Part shown: piece after piece, positions 21,397-33,161 of the stretch
Layout of the letters: each line of letters begins with the position of its first letter
Numbering within the stretch: position 1 is the stretch's first letter
NCBI GenBank assembly: GCA_902806565.1
Contig: CADCXA010000027.1
Location: forward strand, 2,418,001-2,482,000
DNA: 64,000 nt
Direction of reading: 5' to 3'
Origin: Hypoxylon rubiginosum
Lineage: Eukaryota; Ascomycota; Sordariomycetes; Xylariales; Hypoxylaceae
Made by a program: the position numbers and the translations under genes
The notes under the pieces: model-generated
The model's database searches: none
What the model saw: the letters and a program-made list of their open reading frames with translations, nothing else
What the model was told of the DNA's origin: nothing

Positions 21397-22891
21397 GCGT
21401 ATCGCCAATCCTTGGCCACGAACACGAGGCCTTAATTACGCGATTACGAGTATCGGGGGGCGTTCGAGCGCGACGGCACGCTAGCAGGAGACCAGGCGGG
21501 ACATGTGGCTAAGTGGGGGGCGGGCGTGGGACGTCCTCGTCTTGACAACCTCAGACGAGCTACGGCGATAAGGTTGGGACGGCACAATGGAGTTTGGGAG
21601 GCTGGGGACCATGGCGCGTAGCACGGGCTACGTTATGATACCACTGGTTTGGGTTCGCACTGGTTTGGGTTCGCGATACCAATTTGACTTTACTTGTTTC
21701 GATGGGACTCTAGGCGAAAGTAATCTTGTGTCAGAAAGATGTAGAATTAGACCATCAATTCTGGATACACAATTGGATTACGCAATTGCTCTTAATGCTA
21801 AAGTGGTGTGAATGGCTGTTCTGTTGTTAATTAGTGAGATCTTCGTAGTCGATTCTTCACTTTCATCGCTGTAGAATTCTTGCGTTGGTTCGATTAAGGT
21901 TAATAAGGCTCAGATCGATAGCCCGACGGGAGATCGAAGTACCTGGGTACTTCGGACCATCTAGATACCAGAACCCTATACTTACGATCTACTGACATCT
22001 GGAAGATGTTAATCGTTTCGTGCTCTCTTCTGGATCCGGGATGCTGTTCTGGGCTGCCCACCCTGGAATTCTGCTGCCTTAAGACACGAGTCCGAGTCTA
22101 CCAAGGCATTAATAAATGCTAACAGTCCTTTTTACTATCCTATTTTTTAGCACCGAGCACGGTTACACTATGTCTCAGCAGGCCGGTTCGTTTTCAGTGA
22201 TTGGCCAGGCCAAGGCGAGAACGTGCAGATGCCCCCCTATTCGATAGTAGTATTCCATCAAATCCACGCGTACCGCGGTGGCAAAATCACCATGCATCTC
22301 AGAAGGATTAAACATCGTAGTTTCGTTAGTTTCCATCGAACTAGTACAGCTTAGTGACAGGCATGAAGACACACCAAAAGTTCCGTCTATCTGAGTGCTG
22401 AAGGTACATAATCCGCGTTTGCCACTATGCTCTCTAGCTCGTTCTCAAGATTGACTAATTACCCAGATCTGTCTCGCAATAATGTATAACTGTAAAATAA
22501 GTTACCAGTCTTCACACCTCCTCAAACACCTAGCTTGCTTCTACTACTATTCATTCTTGAAATCCTTGAAATCTCTGGTCTCAAGCTGTAGTAACTCCGA
22601 CCTTGAGGATGACTTTGAATTTGAAGCTGATATGGGGTGGGAGTTTTGAAAAGGTAACTCGTATAATATGAAGGTGACTTATGGGGGGTATAAGGAGGAA
22701 TGCGAATTTCAGAGGGATCTAATTAGGATTTGTTAGGTAGGTTTATTGACACACAGGTGGCGCTGAGATTGATGTTCTTGCTCAACCATAAAACGTTTCA
22801 TAACTCAAGGATTAAATATGAATACTGTATGAATTGCTTGGTGACACTTGAGGAGCGAGTACTACCTACAGATTACCTGTAAATACACCCC
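21397..22891. other. 1.5-kb intergenic region, no gene supported
   Basis: The open frame at 21587-21811 directly follows the preceding gene and may be 3' UTR. Nothing else shows coding features. Confidence 0.5.
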
Positions 22892-23638
22892 CTATTTCAA
22901 TGTAGCACCCCCATTGCTACTAAGGATGGAACCTGTAGCGTCCACGTTCTTCATAAGATAGATATAAGCTTCAGCCACGTCATCTGGCGAGCCAGGCCTG
23001 CCAAGAAGTGATCCTTTCAATGCCATCTCTCTCACCATATCCCGATAATCGCCCCAGAGTTCTGTCTCCGTGGCCCCCGGAGCGACGACGTTAATTCTTA
23101 GAGGCGCAAGATCAACAGCGAGGTTCCGAGCTAGACCATGTAGCGCCGAGACATAGCCGGTTAGGAGTGAATAGCCGGGCACGGGTTTCTCGACCACCTG
23201 GCCCGACGTAAAGGTAATAGACGAGGTGTATCCGCTGCGGAGGAACTTGGGCCCCAGCTTAGCCACGAGAATTGGTACAAAGAATGGTACCCGAGCTAGC
23301 TGAATAGCTGAAGCTAAGTCCACTTCCGCGATGGGCTTCCCCTCTGCTCTGCCGGCCGTGTAGACGATGTGGTCCAGCGGCCCCGGCGCGGACGCGTCGG
23401 TGAGAAGCTTCTCGAGCCGACTTTCGGGGTCCTCGTCGGCTAGGTCAATCGTATATCCCGACACGTCGCCATTAGGAGAGGCGGCCTTGAGTCTGCTAAC
23501 GGCATCTTTGACCTTTGCTTCGTTAGAGGACGCGATGACCACTCGAACTTTCTCGGCCAACGCTAGCTTCGCCACGGAAAAGCCGATGCCAGATGACCCT
23601 CCAATAACGAGGATAGACTGTCCGGAGATAGGGGCCAT
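22892..23638 (-). CDS. Short-chain dehydrogenase/reductase with atypical active site
   Basis: 248 residues, intronless, the usual length for classical SDRs. The nucleotide-binding GGSSGIGFSVAKLAL sits at residues 13-27 and the acidic/adenine-binding region (TIDLADEDPES) near 63; a TAGRAEGKP segment replaces the usual NNAG (TAG = partial). The C-terminal RINVVAPGATETELWGD is typical. The expected Y-x-x-x-K is not present: the segment reads SLLTGYVSALHGLARNLAVD, with Leu/His where the catalytic Lys is expected. This is seen in a subgroup of fungal SDRs, so the substrate cannot be predicted and the activity may differ. The gene is divergent from the BTB gene across a 1.5-kb region. Confidence 0.85.
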   Translation of the reverse strand: MAPISGQSILVIGGSSGIGFSVAKLALAEKVRVVIASSNEAKVKDAVSRLKAASPNGDVSGYTIDLADEDPESRLEKLLTDASAPGPLDHIVYTAGRAEGKPIAEVDLASAIQLARVPFFVPILVAKLGPKFLRSGYTSSITFTSGQVVEKPVPGYSLLTGYVSALHGLARNLAVDLAPLRINVVAPGATETELWGDYRDMVREMALKGSLLGRPGSPDDVAEAYIYLMKNVDATGSILSSNGGATLK

Positions 23639-25153
23639 CTTGAAATACTGACGAAAAGTGACCGACAGCTTAGTCTATTTGTCTAATGAATGAGTGATGT
23701 AAGAGATAGGAGATCCTAGTATCAGTAACGATGTGTGATTGCTTTAATACCAAGCTCAATTGGCACGGACACCTACTGGACTTATGTATTATCTCACCTA
23801 CTGGGGTATTTCATGATGCTACCGCATCCAAGGTGTCAAAGACCCCCGATTGCCCCCTATTGCCGGCGCGTGTATTGACCCGACTCATCGGGGTAGAATA
23901 AGAATCCGAGCTTTACCGGGAATAAGACGATACAGACGGAGATAATGATTTCCTAATTGGTAGTCCTCTTTCTATTATATCCGGCGCCTTGATCTAGTCC
24001 TCTCGGAACATCCACATCGATCTGCCATTCCCACGATCTGCGCAAGGCACCACTTTAGCTACGCTAAGGATACGGGAGAGAAAACGCACAGCCGGCTGTC
24101 GTTTTGAGTCGGACTCTGTTTTACAAGTGGAGATACCGGTACTTCAATCCCTTGATATTCCTTCTACTCCCCGGCAGGTTGCGGCGTAAGAAAGAACTCG
24201 TGAAGGGCTTAGATCCTAGGATTTAGCGTACCGATCTGTACTGGCAGTCGTTCTCTCCCCGTGCTATATCAAAGGGACACATGAACCATTCTTCCTCTTA
24301 CCGGTTCGTCACATCCGTTCTCCCTTTTCGAATCGAACTTCTGAGACTGCCAGTGCTTAGGTTGTGATGCCATGTGCGCGATGCATACATGCAGGTAGGT
24401 AGTCTCTTGGCAGCGAGCAACATCGCTTACTATGGCCAAGATTATTAATGCGGTTTACTTGCCGTACGTACCATGATACAGATGGGAGGGTCGGCTACAA
24501 GAGGCAAGGCTCGGATCATGCCTATAAGAGCTTGAATAGGCTACATGTATGTGGTAGGTACGGAATAGTATTGAGAAAATCTGGGAATGGAGTTACGTAA
24601 CTTGGATTACGTAACTTGGATTACGTAACTTGGATTACGTAACTTGGATTACGTAACTTGGATTACGTAACCTATAAGCTATGCCGGTACGCAGGTACGC
24701 AATTGATCGCAGGGAAGAGCTCGGACGCTAAACGCTAAAAGAGCTTGAAGCTTTAGCTTCCAACCAGCCAATGAGAATACGCCCCAACCTCCCAATAAAC
24801 TTTTGCCCGGGCAACCAGCAACCTGCGACCACTCCGTCTCTAAGCTGTGACGGATGCATCTAAACCATTCCACGTAACATCGCATCCCACAGCAACAGAC
24901 AACTTTGCGCCATTCGTAATTGCGACCGTGCTCACGTATTGCGCTCGGAAATCAATCGCGATACGGCATCCTCTCATTCATACCGTCAACCTGCTTTACC
25001 TTCAACCGTTCATTAATCTACCCATCTACCTATCTTGTCTAGGTTAGGCTTGGTCCATTATCGTAATCGTTATTTACTCTCGTTTACGACGTCATTTTGA
25101 TTGGCCAATTCCTTCGTTAGTAACAAATCGACTACAGATTTCTAGTCACAAAC
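23639..25153. other. 1.5-kb divergent intergenic region
   Basis: No gene seen. It contains six phased TTACGTAA sites (24593-24670) and lies between the SDR (minus) and the BTB gene (plus). The last 100 nt are TA- and CT-rich leader sequence. Confidence 0.55.
24593..24670 (+). promoter_or_regulatory. Array of six TTACGTAA palindromes, 14-bp period
   Basis: TTACGTAA starts at 24593, 24607, 24621, 24635, 24649 and 24663, each separated by CTTGGA. TTACGTAA is a bZIP site of the Yap/CREB type, so this may be a multi-site enhancer. The nearest downstream start is the BTB gene at 25154 (484 bp away); the SDR at 23638 is 955 bp away on the other side. Confidence 0.75.
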
Positions 25154-26137
25154 ATGGCGGAAGAGTTCCACGAGGAAGTCGTCGAGGAGCAGCCTTCTGT
25201 TCCTGGCGCTGACGTCGAGATGGTCGAAGGTGACGAGGCTGAGGCATCCGCTCCTAGAAACGGTGGCGGAGAGCTGCCTTTTGCCGAGGGCGACGATAGC
25301 GAGCAGCGAGTCCAGTTCATCAGCTATCTTACTAGTCCGGTCGTGACTCTGGTCGTTGGCGAAGGCGAAAGCGAGACCATCCTTACTGCGCATCAAGCAC
25401 TCCTTACCCAAAGCCCCTTCTTCTCGGATGCTTGCGCCGCCTTCACCGACGATGGAAGCGTAAGTTCCCTAAACCCTCTTTCTACAGGTAGCTCATGTTA
25501 CTTGGCGACTGCGACTCTAACCCTTACTGCCTTTAGCCGCGACAAATAGATCTCCCAACCGACGAGCTCGACGCCGTCGGCTGCTTCCTCGAATTCCTCT
25601 ACACGGGCGACTACTTCCCGAAGAAGCTGCCGGGCCAGCGATTGCTGGAGCAGGACCCCTCCATACCCGCCGTAGACGAGACAGGTGAGCAGTTGCTGAA
25701 GCATGCGCGCGTCTACACGCTGGCCGAGAAGTTCGGCATGGACAAGCTGCGGAGCCTCGCGAGCAGCAAGATCCACTGCGTCAACTCGACGGCCAAGGGC
25801 GAGATCACCTACGCCCGCTACATCTACCAGTACACCAGCAGGGACGACACCACCGTCCGCGCCCCCGTCGCCAACTTCTGGGCCACCCGCAGCCACACCC
25901 TGCGCGCCGAGGCCGAGGAGGAGTTCCGCAATCTATGCTTGGAGTTTCCCCAGTTCGGTTATGACGTTCTTAGTGAGTTCTACCCACGCGCAACTTCTTG
26001 GATACCAATTGGGAAAATAATGGTTCTAACCGCCTACAGCTCGTGTCTTGGACGAGAAGCTCAAGCGCGAGCGCAACGACAAGCTTCACCCGGCATCGGG
26101 AAGTGCTCGCAAGCGAGCTCGACACGGCAACGCCTAA
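25154..26137 (+). CDS. BTB/POZ domain protein
   Basis: Three exons (25154-25459, 25537-25972, 26040-26137) join in phase to 279 residues. An acidic N-terminus (MAEEFHEEVVEEQPSVPGAD) is followed by a BTB fold: SPVVTLVVGEGESETILTAH, QALLTQSPFFSDACAAF and LPTDELDAVGCFLEFLYTGD. The region EQLLKHARVYTLAEKFGMDK, RSLASSKIH continues it as the BTB-associated helices seen in many fungal BTB proteins (about residues 165-195). A basic tail (LKRERNDKLHPASGSARKRA) could be nuclear. BTB proteins of this kind act in protein interaction or as Cul3 adaptors in other organisms; no specific partner is predicted. The second exon is unusually GC-rich. The TTACGTAA array upstream may regulate it. Confidence 0.87.
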
Positions 26138-26848
26138 TTCGGTTCTCGTTCTCATCTATTGATACCTTGATTCGGTCGGCTTATTTGGTCTGGATCACAC
26201 TGGGGATTGGAGTTGAATCCCCTGTTGCGTTGCGGCGTCGAACGACTGCATTTGACGCTTTGTATTGCTACTTCGTTTAAGGGTTAAGGGGGGTAAAAAG
26301 ACTCGAGTGTGCCGCTTCCGCTATATAGTTGGAGGCATTGCTCGTTTAAGGGATCCCTTTGGGGTCGGATGGATAATGGGATCCTTTGTGCACTGTACAA
26401 TAGTAAATAAAAGTCACTGGCTCGCGAGAACGTATAGTTCCTCTCCAACAGTACGACTGTGCAACTCAACGAATTTCTGTTTGTAGGACTCCTGTGAGAT
26501 AGTGGCCGCAAGCTGGGTAGTGTGCGAGCTGCGGCTCGTTGGATTCAATCCTACAGGAAAGGGCACCGGCATAAGACAAATTCAAAGTTGCAACACCAGA
26601 GCATGCGTGGACATAAGTGCTTATCATCAATATTGTATTATTCAGTCAAAATTACCTAAGTACATGCCCATTTGTCCCTTTTTTTTTGGTACCTCCTGAT
26701 TGCCGTCCTGGCAATTTGGCCATTCCGAAACACAAATGGTATAATACGCCGAACCCGAGTATATGGTAGACCCTCCCCCCTCCCTATGATACCTTATCTT
26801 CCGCCGCCTTTCCTACCCGTAACTACGCCTCCCTAGCAGGATCCCATC
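26138..26848. other. Intergenic, no gene supported
   Basis: The frame running on after 26137 is in 3' sequence of the BTB gene. Other frames here are short. Confidence 0.5.
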
Positions 26849-27376
26849 CTAAAGCTGGAACGCGCCGAAGGCCGTGGCTGAGAAGAGCAGAGCCCCGATG
26901 GTCAGCCCTAAGGTGCTAATACTGCCAAACTCTGGTCGGAGACCGGCCGCAGCAGCCGGGGAGTCGGTCGCGCCCGAGGTCTCGCTGCTACTGCCGCCGC
27001 TTTCGCCGCTGGTGTGCGTCGCGCCGTGGGAGGCGACGACGCTGGCGCCGGCGGAGGTGGGGAGCGCGGCGTCGGTGGCCGTGGCCGTGGACGTGCCGTT
27101 CTTGTTGCAGAAGACGTCGCTCCAGCCGGCGCCGTGGGTGAACAGGCAGGTGGTCAGGTCGTCGACGGTCTGGCCCGCGGCCAGGCAGTACAGGCCGCAG
27201 CCGTCGTAGTAGGAGACGACGTCGGCGTCGCCGCAGCAGGCGCTCAGCACGTCCGTGTGGTTGCCGCCCGACGGCATCGCGCACGCGGCGTCGTCCACGG
27301 GGATGTTGTACAGCGTGGCGCCGCACTGGGACGTCGTGGACGCCGCGGGGGCGGAGAGGGAGGTCGTGGTAGACAT
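26849..27376 (-). CDS. Cysteine-rich protein with GPI-like C-terminus
   Basis: 175 residues in one exon, strongly GC-rich. A Cys-rich core (QCGATLYNIPVDDAACAMPS, then DVLSACCGDADVVSYYDGCG, LYCLA, TTCLFTHGAGWSDVFC) is followed by a Ser/Thr/Ala-rich region and a hydrophobic C-terminus (STLGLTIGALLFSATAFGAF). This core plus a hydrophobic tail is seen in many Sordariomycete hypothetical surface proteins with a GPI attachment. No N-terminal signal peptide is visible in this frame, so either translation starts from an upstream exon or the protein is not secreted by that route. No function is assigned. Confidence 0.65.
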   Translation of the reverse strand: MSTTTSLSAPAASTTSQCGATLYNIPVDDAACAMPSGGNHTDVLSACCGDADVVSYYDGCGLYCLAAGQTVDDLTTCLFTHGAGWSDVFCNKNGTSTATATDAALPTSAGASVVASHGATHTSGESGGSSSETSGATDSPAAAAGLRPEFGSISTLGLTIGALLFSATAFGAFQL

Positions 27377-30300
27377 GTTGTTGCTGCTGCTGCTGCTTCC
27401 TTTTTCTTGTTTGTCTTTGGCCTGTGTCTCTGCTTGCTTGCTTGCTCGTTTGTTTACTTGCTATCGGAGATTTGATTGGCTGCTGATAAGTTGCGGAATG
27501 CTCAAATATAATTTTGAACTGGGTCTTTATCTTGCAACTTCAACGTGAGATGGCAATCGGTAAAAGTGAAATATGAGGAATGCAAATTAGAAACCGGAAG
27601 ACTTGTTTAAAATACCTAGGTTTTATTGCTTCTACTTTGTTGATGGGTCTCACAGCTAACAGTCAGTGGCTGAGGCTGCCCTGTCACGACCATCCTCGTA
27701 TTCCTGTCTTGGTACAAGGTGAGAGTGGACTGTTGTTGCTAGGGGACACAAACAACGGGGCAACAGACTGACAGAGCAACAAGCAAACTGGGCCCCGGGA
27801 CTCGTGCAAACGAGTGATTGGGCCCATGATGTCTGTATGAGGTATCTACACGAAAGCCAATCTACACACACAATGCGATTGTCCCTAAAATAGCACACAT
27901 AATATTTAAGGGCTCGTTAGCCTCAATGCCGTCAATCTTGGTGCTCCTCTTAAACTCATCCAATCTGTCCTAACCATATCCAGTCATAGCATGCCGGTTA
28001 GCTGTGCCTCGTAGGGACGTCCGTCTCGGTGTCCGGTTCCCTTATATAAGACAGTGCTTAAATAGTGCTAATAGTGCCCAGTAGCGCCAATGCCGTTAAT
28101 TTGCGACACTACGCGAAGGCGAAGGCGCGGGTTCGAATGATCGTCGCTTAAATTTCAAGAAGAAAACAGATTCCCGTCCAAGAATCATCCAGACAGGCCA
28201 GAGCAGCCATACAGGATGCAGGTACTGCTACCACGTGATGGTTACTGAGTTTGAGAGATTTCAAAGAACAGTAGGTATGGTAGCATCGTACCTGAAGCTC
28301 CAAAGTCTGCGCCTTGTTCTGTACCTCTGGAGGATTCGTGATGGTTGCGACGTTGTCTATCTGCTACGAGCGGAAAGGCAGAGTAAAATTATGTTGTAGT
28401 GTATGTATGTGCTAGCAGAAGCGACCTTAGCGGGTGGCAGGTGGCAACGTGGGCGTGAGCATTGGCGCGGGCGTGCAGGCGTCGAACGACTGGAACGACG
28501 GGAACGACATGAAGCTGCCGTTTGTGCCGGGGCTGGATTGGGCTAAGATGAAAAAATCACCCGATCTACTCCACTGGCCTTGGACTCTCTCACCCGTACA
28601 CAGTAGGTTGGCTGGCTGGAGAGGTGCGTGCTACTAGGCGCAGTACATATGCATAGGGGCAGGATAGGGGCAGGATAGGGGTAGGCATGGCATGATAAGC
28701 TAATCTATATAATTACATTAGCGGGAGGGGGGGGGTATTTAACATGGTTACCACAACCTTATTAGGATATTAATTTAGTAACCAGGCCTTATTATTTTTT
28801 TTAATATTTAATACGGTTATTATTATTATTATTAAATTAATATTATTACCTTTTAAAATATTTATATTTTTTTAGTAATATATTTAAATTATTATAATTA
28901 TTATAACGCTTATAAATTTAATATAATAATTATTATTAATAATTTTATTTTTAAAAATAACTATTACTTATATTATAATAAAAAAAATATTATATTAAAA
29001 TTATATATATATAAAATATTTAAAAAAACTATATATTATATTTAAAATAATTATATATATAAAAAAAACCTTAAATATTTATATATATTAAAATAAAAAA
29101 TATAATTATTATTATATAATATATATTATAATTTTTATAATATAATAATAAAATTTATAATTTTATAATTTTATAATTTTATAGGTTTTAAATTTAAATT
29201 TATATAATTATAAATTATAAATTATAAATTATAAATTATAAATTATAAATTAATAAATTTATATAAATATAAATATTTTTATATTTATATTTTATAAGTT
29301 TATATATAATTTTTTAATTTATTATAATTTTTATTTTTTTAAAATATTATTTTAAATTATTATTATAATTAAATTATTATTATAATTAAATTATTATTAT
29401 AATTATAATTATAACTAAATAATATAAACTTATTTAAAAAAATAATATATTTAAATATAAAATTATTATTAAATTTAATAAAATTATTTTATAAAATTAT
29501 TATATTAAATATAATAACTAATTAAACTAGATATTTATTTCTTATAATAATTATCTAGTTATTATAACCACCCCAGGTCATGGTTACGATAATCGTGATA
29601 AAACACCCCCCCCTCCCCATAATGTAATGTAGCGTCAGGTTAGCTTTGATGGATAGGTATATTGATGGGCAGACTGGTTAGAAAATGTCTAGACTCAGGC
29701 TGTCAGGGACGCAAAGCGTCAGGGATGAGAAGCCTACGTCGGTGATCAGCCCTACATTAACGGTTAGTCAAATATGTACTCTCCACGGTAAATCTGACCT
29801 CGGCTTTCGCTCCTAGACCTGTAGACCAATTACACCCATCGCCGTACGATCTATGAATACCGACGAAGCAGACAATATATACAGTTATTCGCCGGAACAA
29901 TCATCTGCCCGTCGCGATAGATACGATAGCAACGAACGATATGATACGTCATTCAACCACGCCACGCCAAAATCATTTCCTCACAAGGGTTTCTGCGCGC
30001 ATTTTACAAAAGTCTGCCTTGCCACATACCTCCATTGTGCCAGCTCAGAAGCTTCCCCTGCGCATCTTGAGATACCTGGATGCCCTAGCTGTTATGTGCT
30101 CGGCATACATCCATAAACCAGCATGTTCGCGAGTCGATCTGGTGTAGATCTTATCTTGCTCAACCCCGATAACACTGGAGGAATCAGAGACGGAAGAGCC
30201 TCATAACTCTTGTCGAGTCTGCCATATGTCTTGTCTCGGTGTTATAAGTAGGTATGTAGTAGGTAACTTGTTAGTAGCAAGCCAAATACGAACGGAAGAT

Positions 30301-30942
30301 TGATAGGCCTTTGCTACAGGTAGTCCATGTGGCAGATTAGGTTCTGGCCCGGCCCGGTGTTCAAGCAAGGTTAAGCTGCTTGAGGGGATCTCGTGCTCTC
30401 CATGCCGGAAACAGGGGCCAGCGTAGCATGCAACCTCCTCGCTGCAGCGTTAGCGTACCTCATGATGCAATAAGAGCGACCTGGCTAATTGTCGAAAGGA
30501 CATCCCCAATCCCCCCATATCCCCATCCATGGTTAACCTACCTAGGTGCCTACCAGCCTACCACATACACACACACATACATACATACCTACATACCTAC
30601 TCTACCCATCTGCCCAACTATTTTTATCATCGGTCGCTCGGCCGGAATTGGTGTGCAAACCCGATTATGGCGATATCTCCTGAATCATACCTAAGGGCAC
30701 AGCCTTCTGTTTGAAGAAATCATCAGACCCCGAACCTGAAAACGTGGAAAGAGAATGCGAACCGCATCTATTGAAATGTTTCAACCCTGCTGATATGTCT
30801 GATATGCCATTACTTATTCATGATATGATATTTCTCATGTTTCGAAGCCGGAGCCCCCGAAGCTACGATAATTCCCCTCACTAGCTGTTTACAAGAGCGT
30901 GCCCGAAGAGTGTGTGCCCGGACCCATTCACCGTAACACATC
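27377..30942. other. 3.5-kb gene-poor region with AT-rich element
   Basis: No supported gene. It includes the AT-rich element at 28712-29628. Weak frames, e.g. 29853-30116 (MNTDEADNIYSYSPEQSSAR...), have no motif. TAGGTAGGTATG-type and CCTAGGTGCC motifs occur near 30240 and 30541. Confidence 0.5.
28712..29628. mobile_element. Extremely AT-rich element with terminal inverted repeats
   Basis: About 830 bp of almost pure A/T with no coding capacity is bounded by G/C-homopolymer ends. The left end reads ATTACATTAGC then GGGAGGGGGGGGGT (28712-28735). The right end, read on the complementary strand, is ATTACATTAT then GGGGAGGGGGGGGGTG (29628 to about 29604). These are imperfect terminal inverted repeats. 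Simple AATTATA and TTATTA repeats fill the interior (e.g. about 29205-29250). It looks like a decayed (RIP-like C-to-T mutated) non-autonomous DNA element. Confidence 0.6.
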
Positions 30943-32860
30943 ATGGTTGGCGTGGCCGGCCGGAGCAAAGGTTGCAATACATGCCGCAAACGGAGGGTAA
31001 AATGCGGTAGGCCCAACTTCCGTCTTACCTCTCTTCAGCCTCTAATCTGCACATGGGATATATCTTACTGACCGGCGAGACTAGACGAAGCCAAACCCCA
31101 ATGTTATCGCTGCATTAAGGCGGGGTTCGAATGCCTAGGCTATGAGAGAGCTACCCAATGGCGACATACCTCCATAGCACCTCGTCCAATATCTCAAATG
31201 TACGCTCCCGAGTTCATGGACTCTACCCAGCTCGTTTCGATGGGTATGGGACTCGCACCCGCACGAGAACTTAGTCTTGTCGCCTTTGAAAAGGACGTAT
31301 GCACCGCTCATATGTTCGGTAATTTCGTCTGGAGATCCTACGGGTGCTTGTGGCTTGACCAAGCTGCCGAGGGGAAACTCGGCGACCTCTCTTTTGATGC
31401 TGTCAGGGCTCTTGCACAGCTGAACTTTGGCCTCAGTAACAGAGCCCAAGATCTCCAACTTAAAGGTGCAGCGCAGTACGGAAAGTGTTTACGAGTCTTA
31501 GCAGAAGAACTTGGCAAAGATGAGACTGCAGCTCAGGGTAGCCAAAGGCTTATGGTGCCGATTCTGGTTTTGATGATGGTCTCGGTACGCCAATTCATAT
31601 CATAGACGATATCCTCTAGCTGTAATCTAATTGTTTCTAGGCGATCCAAGCAGATAGAACTGCCGCCATATTCCACCTGAAAGCAATCGGGAAGGTCCTA
31701 ATGCTGTGTGGTCCCGAAGCATTTCAACTGCAACCCTTACGGAATGCTTTTGAAGCCGCCAGAGCGACACTGGTACGCAATCCCGGTTTTGACGCAGGAG
31801 TTAAGTACTAACATCATCATAGTTGATTGCTTCACTGTTTTCGAGGCGGCGGACATTTCTAGAAGAGCCGCACTGGCAGGACGTCCCATGGGCGCTCGAT
31901 CCTTTAGCGAAGCCTGCACAATCCCAGCTCCTTGACGTCTTAGTAACGATACCCGGCTTACTGGAAGAAGAGCGCCATATCGACGACGCAGATGTGCGTC
32001 CAAACGATGACCTTATCGACCCTACTTTCATCTTAGATGAGCAGTTGATCCGCCGTGTGAAACTATGTGGTCGAATCGCCGCCCAGCTGGAAAGACTCTA
32101 CCATTGGCGTTGGGACTGGCAGTATGAGTACGGCCAATATGTCACAGTAGATGAATCTGACTGGCAACCGAATAGCCCTGCCTCGAGAGGGTCGTATGGA
32201 GAGACCTCTCAACTGCAATTTGGCCGCTCCGTGTTCGCTAACGACATCATGCTGTATAACGCCGCATTGTTGTGGCTATTGTCTCTGCTATGGAAACTGG
32301 AACCATATGGGACGGCTTCTATTATAGAAGGGTGCGCACAACGTGCTGCCGTTACATCAGCACCCACACCCACGTCCGCCCGATCATCCCCAATACTGTC
32401 TCCACATGACGTCTTATTCGAACCTCTTCTCCGACCCGGTACATCCTTCTCTATCCGAGACCCAGCGATAGAGATCTGTCGCGCATTTGACTGGCAATGT
32501 CGACGTCACGAACAGCACGCTGCTTCCACCGACCAGACTTGCCTGTACTTATTTCCATTGGGTATGGCTCGGGCCGTATTGGATGATGATCCAGACACCC
32601 AAGAATGGATAGACAGCATGCTAGACACGAGTCCCATAACAGCTGGCTACGGCAGACACGGCGGAAGCATAGTTAACTTCGGCTCCTACGTGACAAAACA
32701 AGCTCTAGATCCAATCATTAGGAGCCCCAAAGCCATGATCCAAACGACCCAAGTCGAAACTTTCAATAAGACGTGTCTACCGTATTCTACCCATCTTCAG
32801 GACCCTAATATCCTTGTCACACCGAGCCCACCTAACAATATGATATGCATTACACCGTGA
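30943..32860 (+). CDS. Zn2Cys6 fungal transcription factor
   Basis: Four exons (30943-31006, 31085-31584, 31641-31772, 31823-32860) join in phase to 577 residues. The N-terminal binuclear zinc cluster is complete but split by the first intron: CNTCRKRRVKC, then QCYRCIKAGFECLGYERA (Cys spacing C-x2-C-x6-C and C-x2-C-x6-C). After PISQMYAPEFMDSTQLVS the middle region matches the fungal transcription-factor type with helical segments (VCTAHMFGNFVWRSYGCLWL, AAIFHLKAIGKVLMLCGPEA). The C-terminal half is long and helical and lacks a domain I can name. Such factors bind CGG-type half sites and often regulate a neighbouring cluster. The RiPP-like genes start 2.5 kb further on, beyond a MARVEL gene, so it is a candidate regulator only by position. 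Confidence 0.9.
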
Positions 32861-33161
32861 TGATCTACATCGTCACCTGGGGAATGTGGGTATAACAATT
32901 TTAAGGCACGATAACCTGTCTCAAAGGCCAACTCGTAAAGAGTAGGCAGTGTATAATGCGGACGACATACACGGTACTAACAACAGTTCATAGGCTGCCT
33001 TGCGACCTCCGCTTCCATTAAATCCATTACGTCCGTACAGCTGCTCTTATCTAGAGCGACTTCACGTAGTCGTGCGAGAACCAAAGACAACAGCCAAACC
33101 AATAACTCCGACTCGCTTGCAGAGCTTGTCATCAAGAAAGCAAGGATTCAAATAAACTCCG
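32861..33161. other. Convergent intergenic region, no gene seen
   Basis: The transcription factor (plus) and the MARVEL-like gene (minus) end here tail to tail. Confidence 0.5.

Noticed and set aside
27014..27475. 153-aa GC-rich frame opposite the cysteine-rich gene
   Set aside because: Arg/Gly/Val-only composition is the shadow of the GC-rich coding strand.
28080..28145. GGTTCGAAT with flanking GCGAC...GTCGC, tRNA-like
   Set aside because: Only about 45 nt lies between the paired ends; no anticodon arm fits.
29853..30116. 87-aa frame beginning MNTDEADNIYSYSP
   Set aside because: No signal peptide, splice partner or motif; may be chance although composition is not random.
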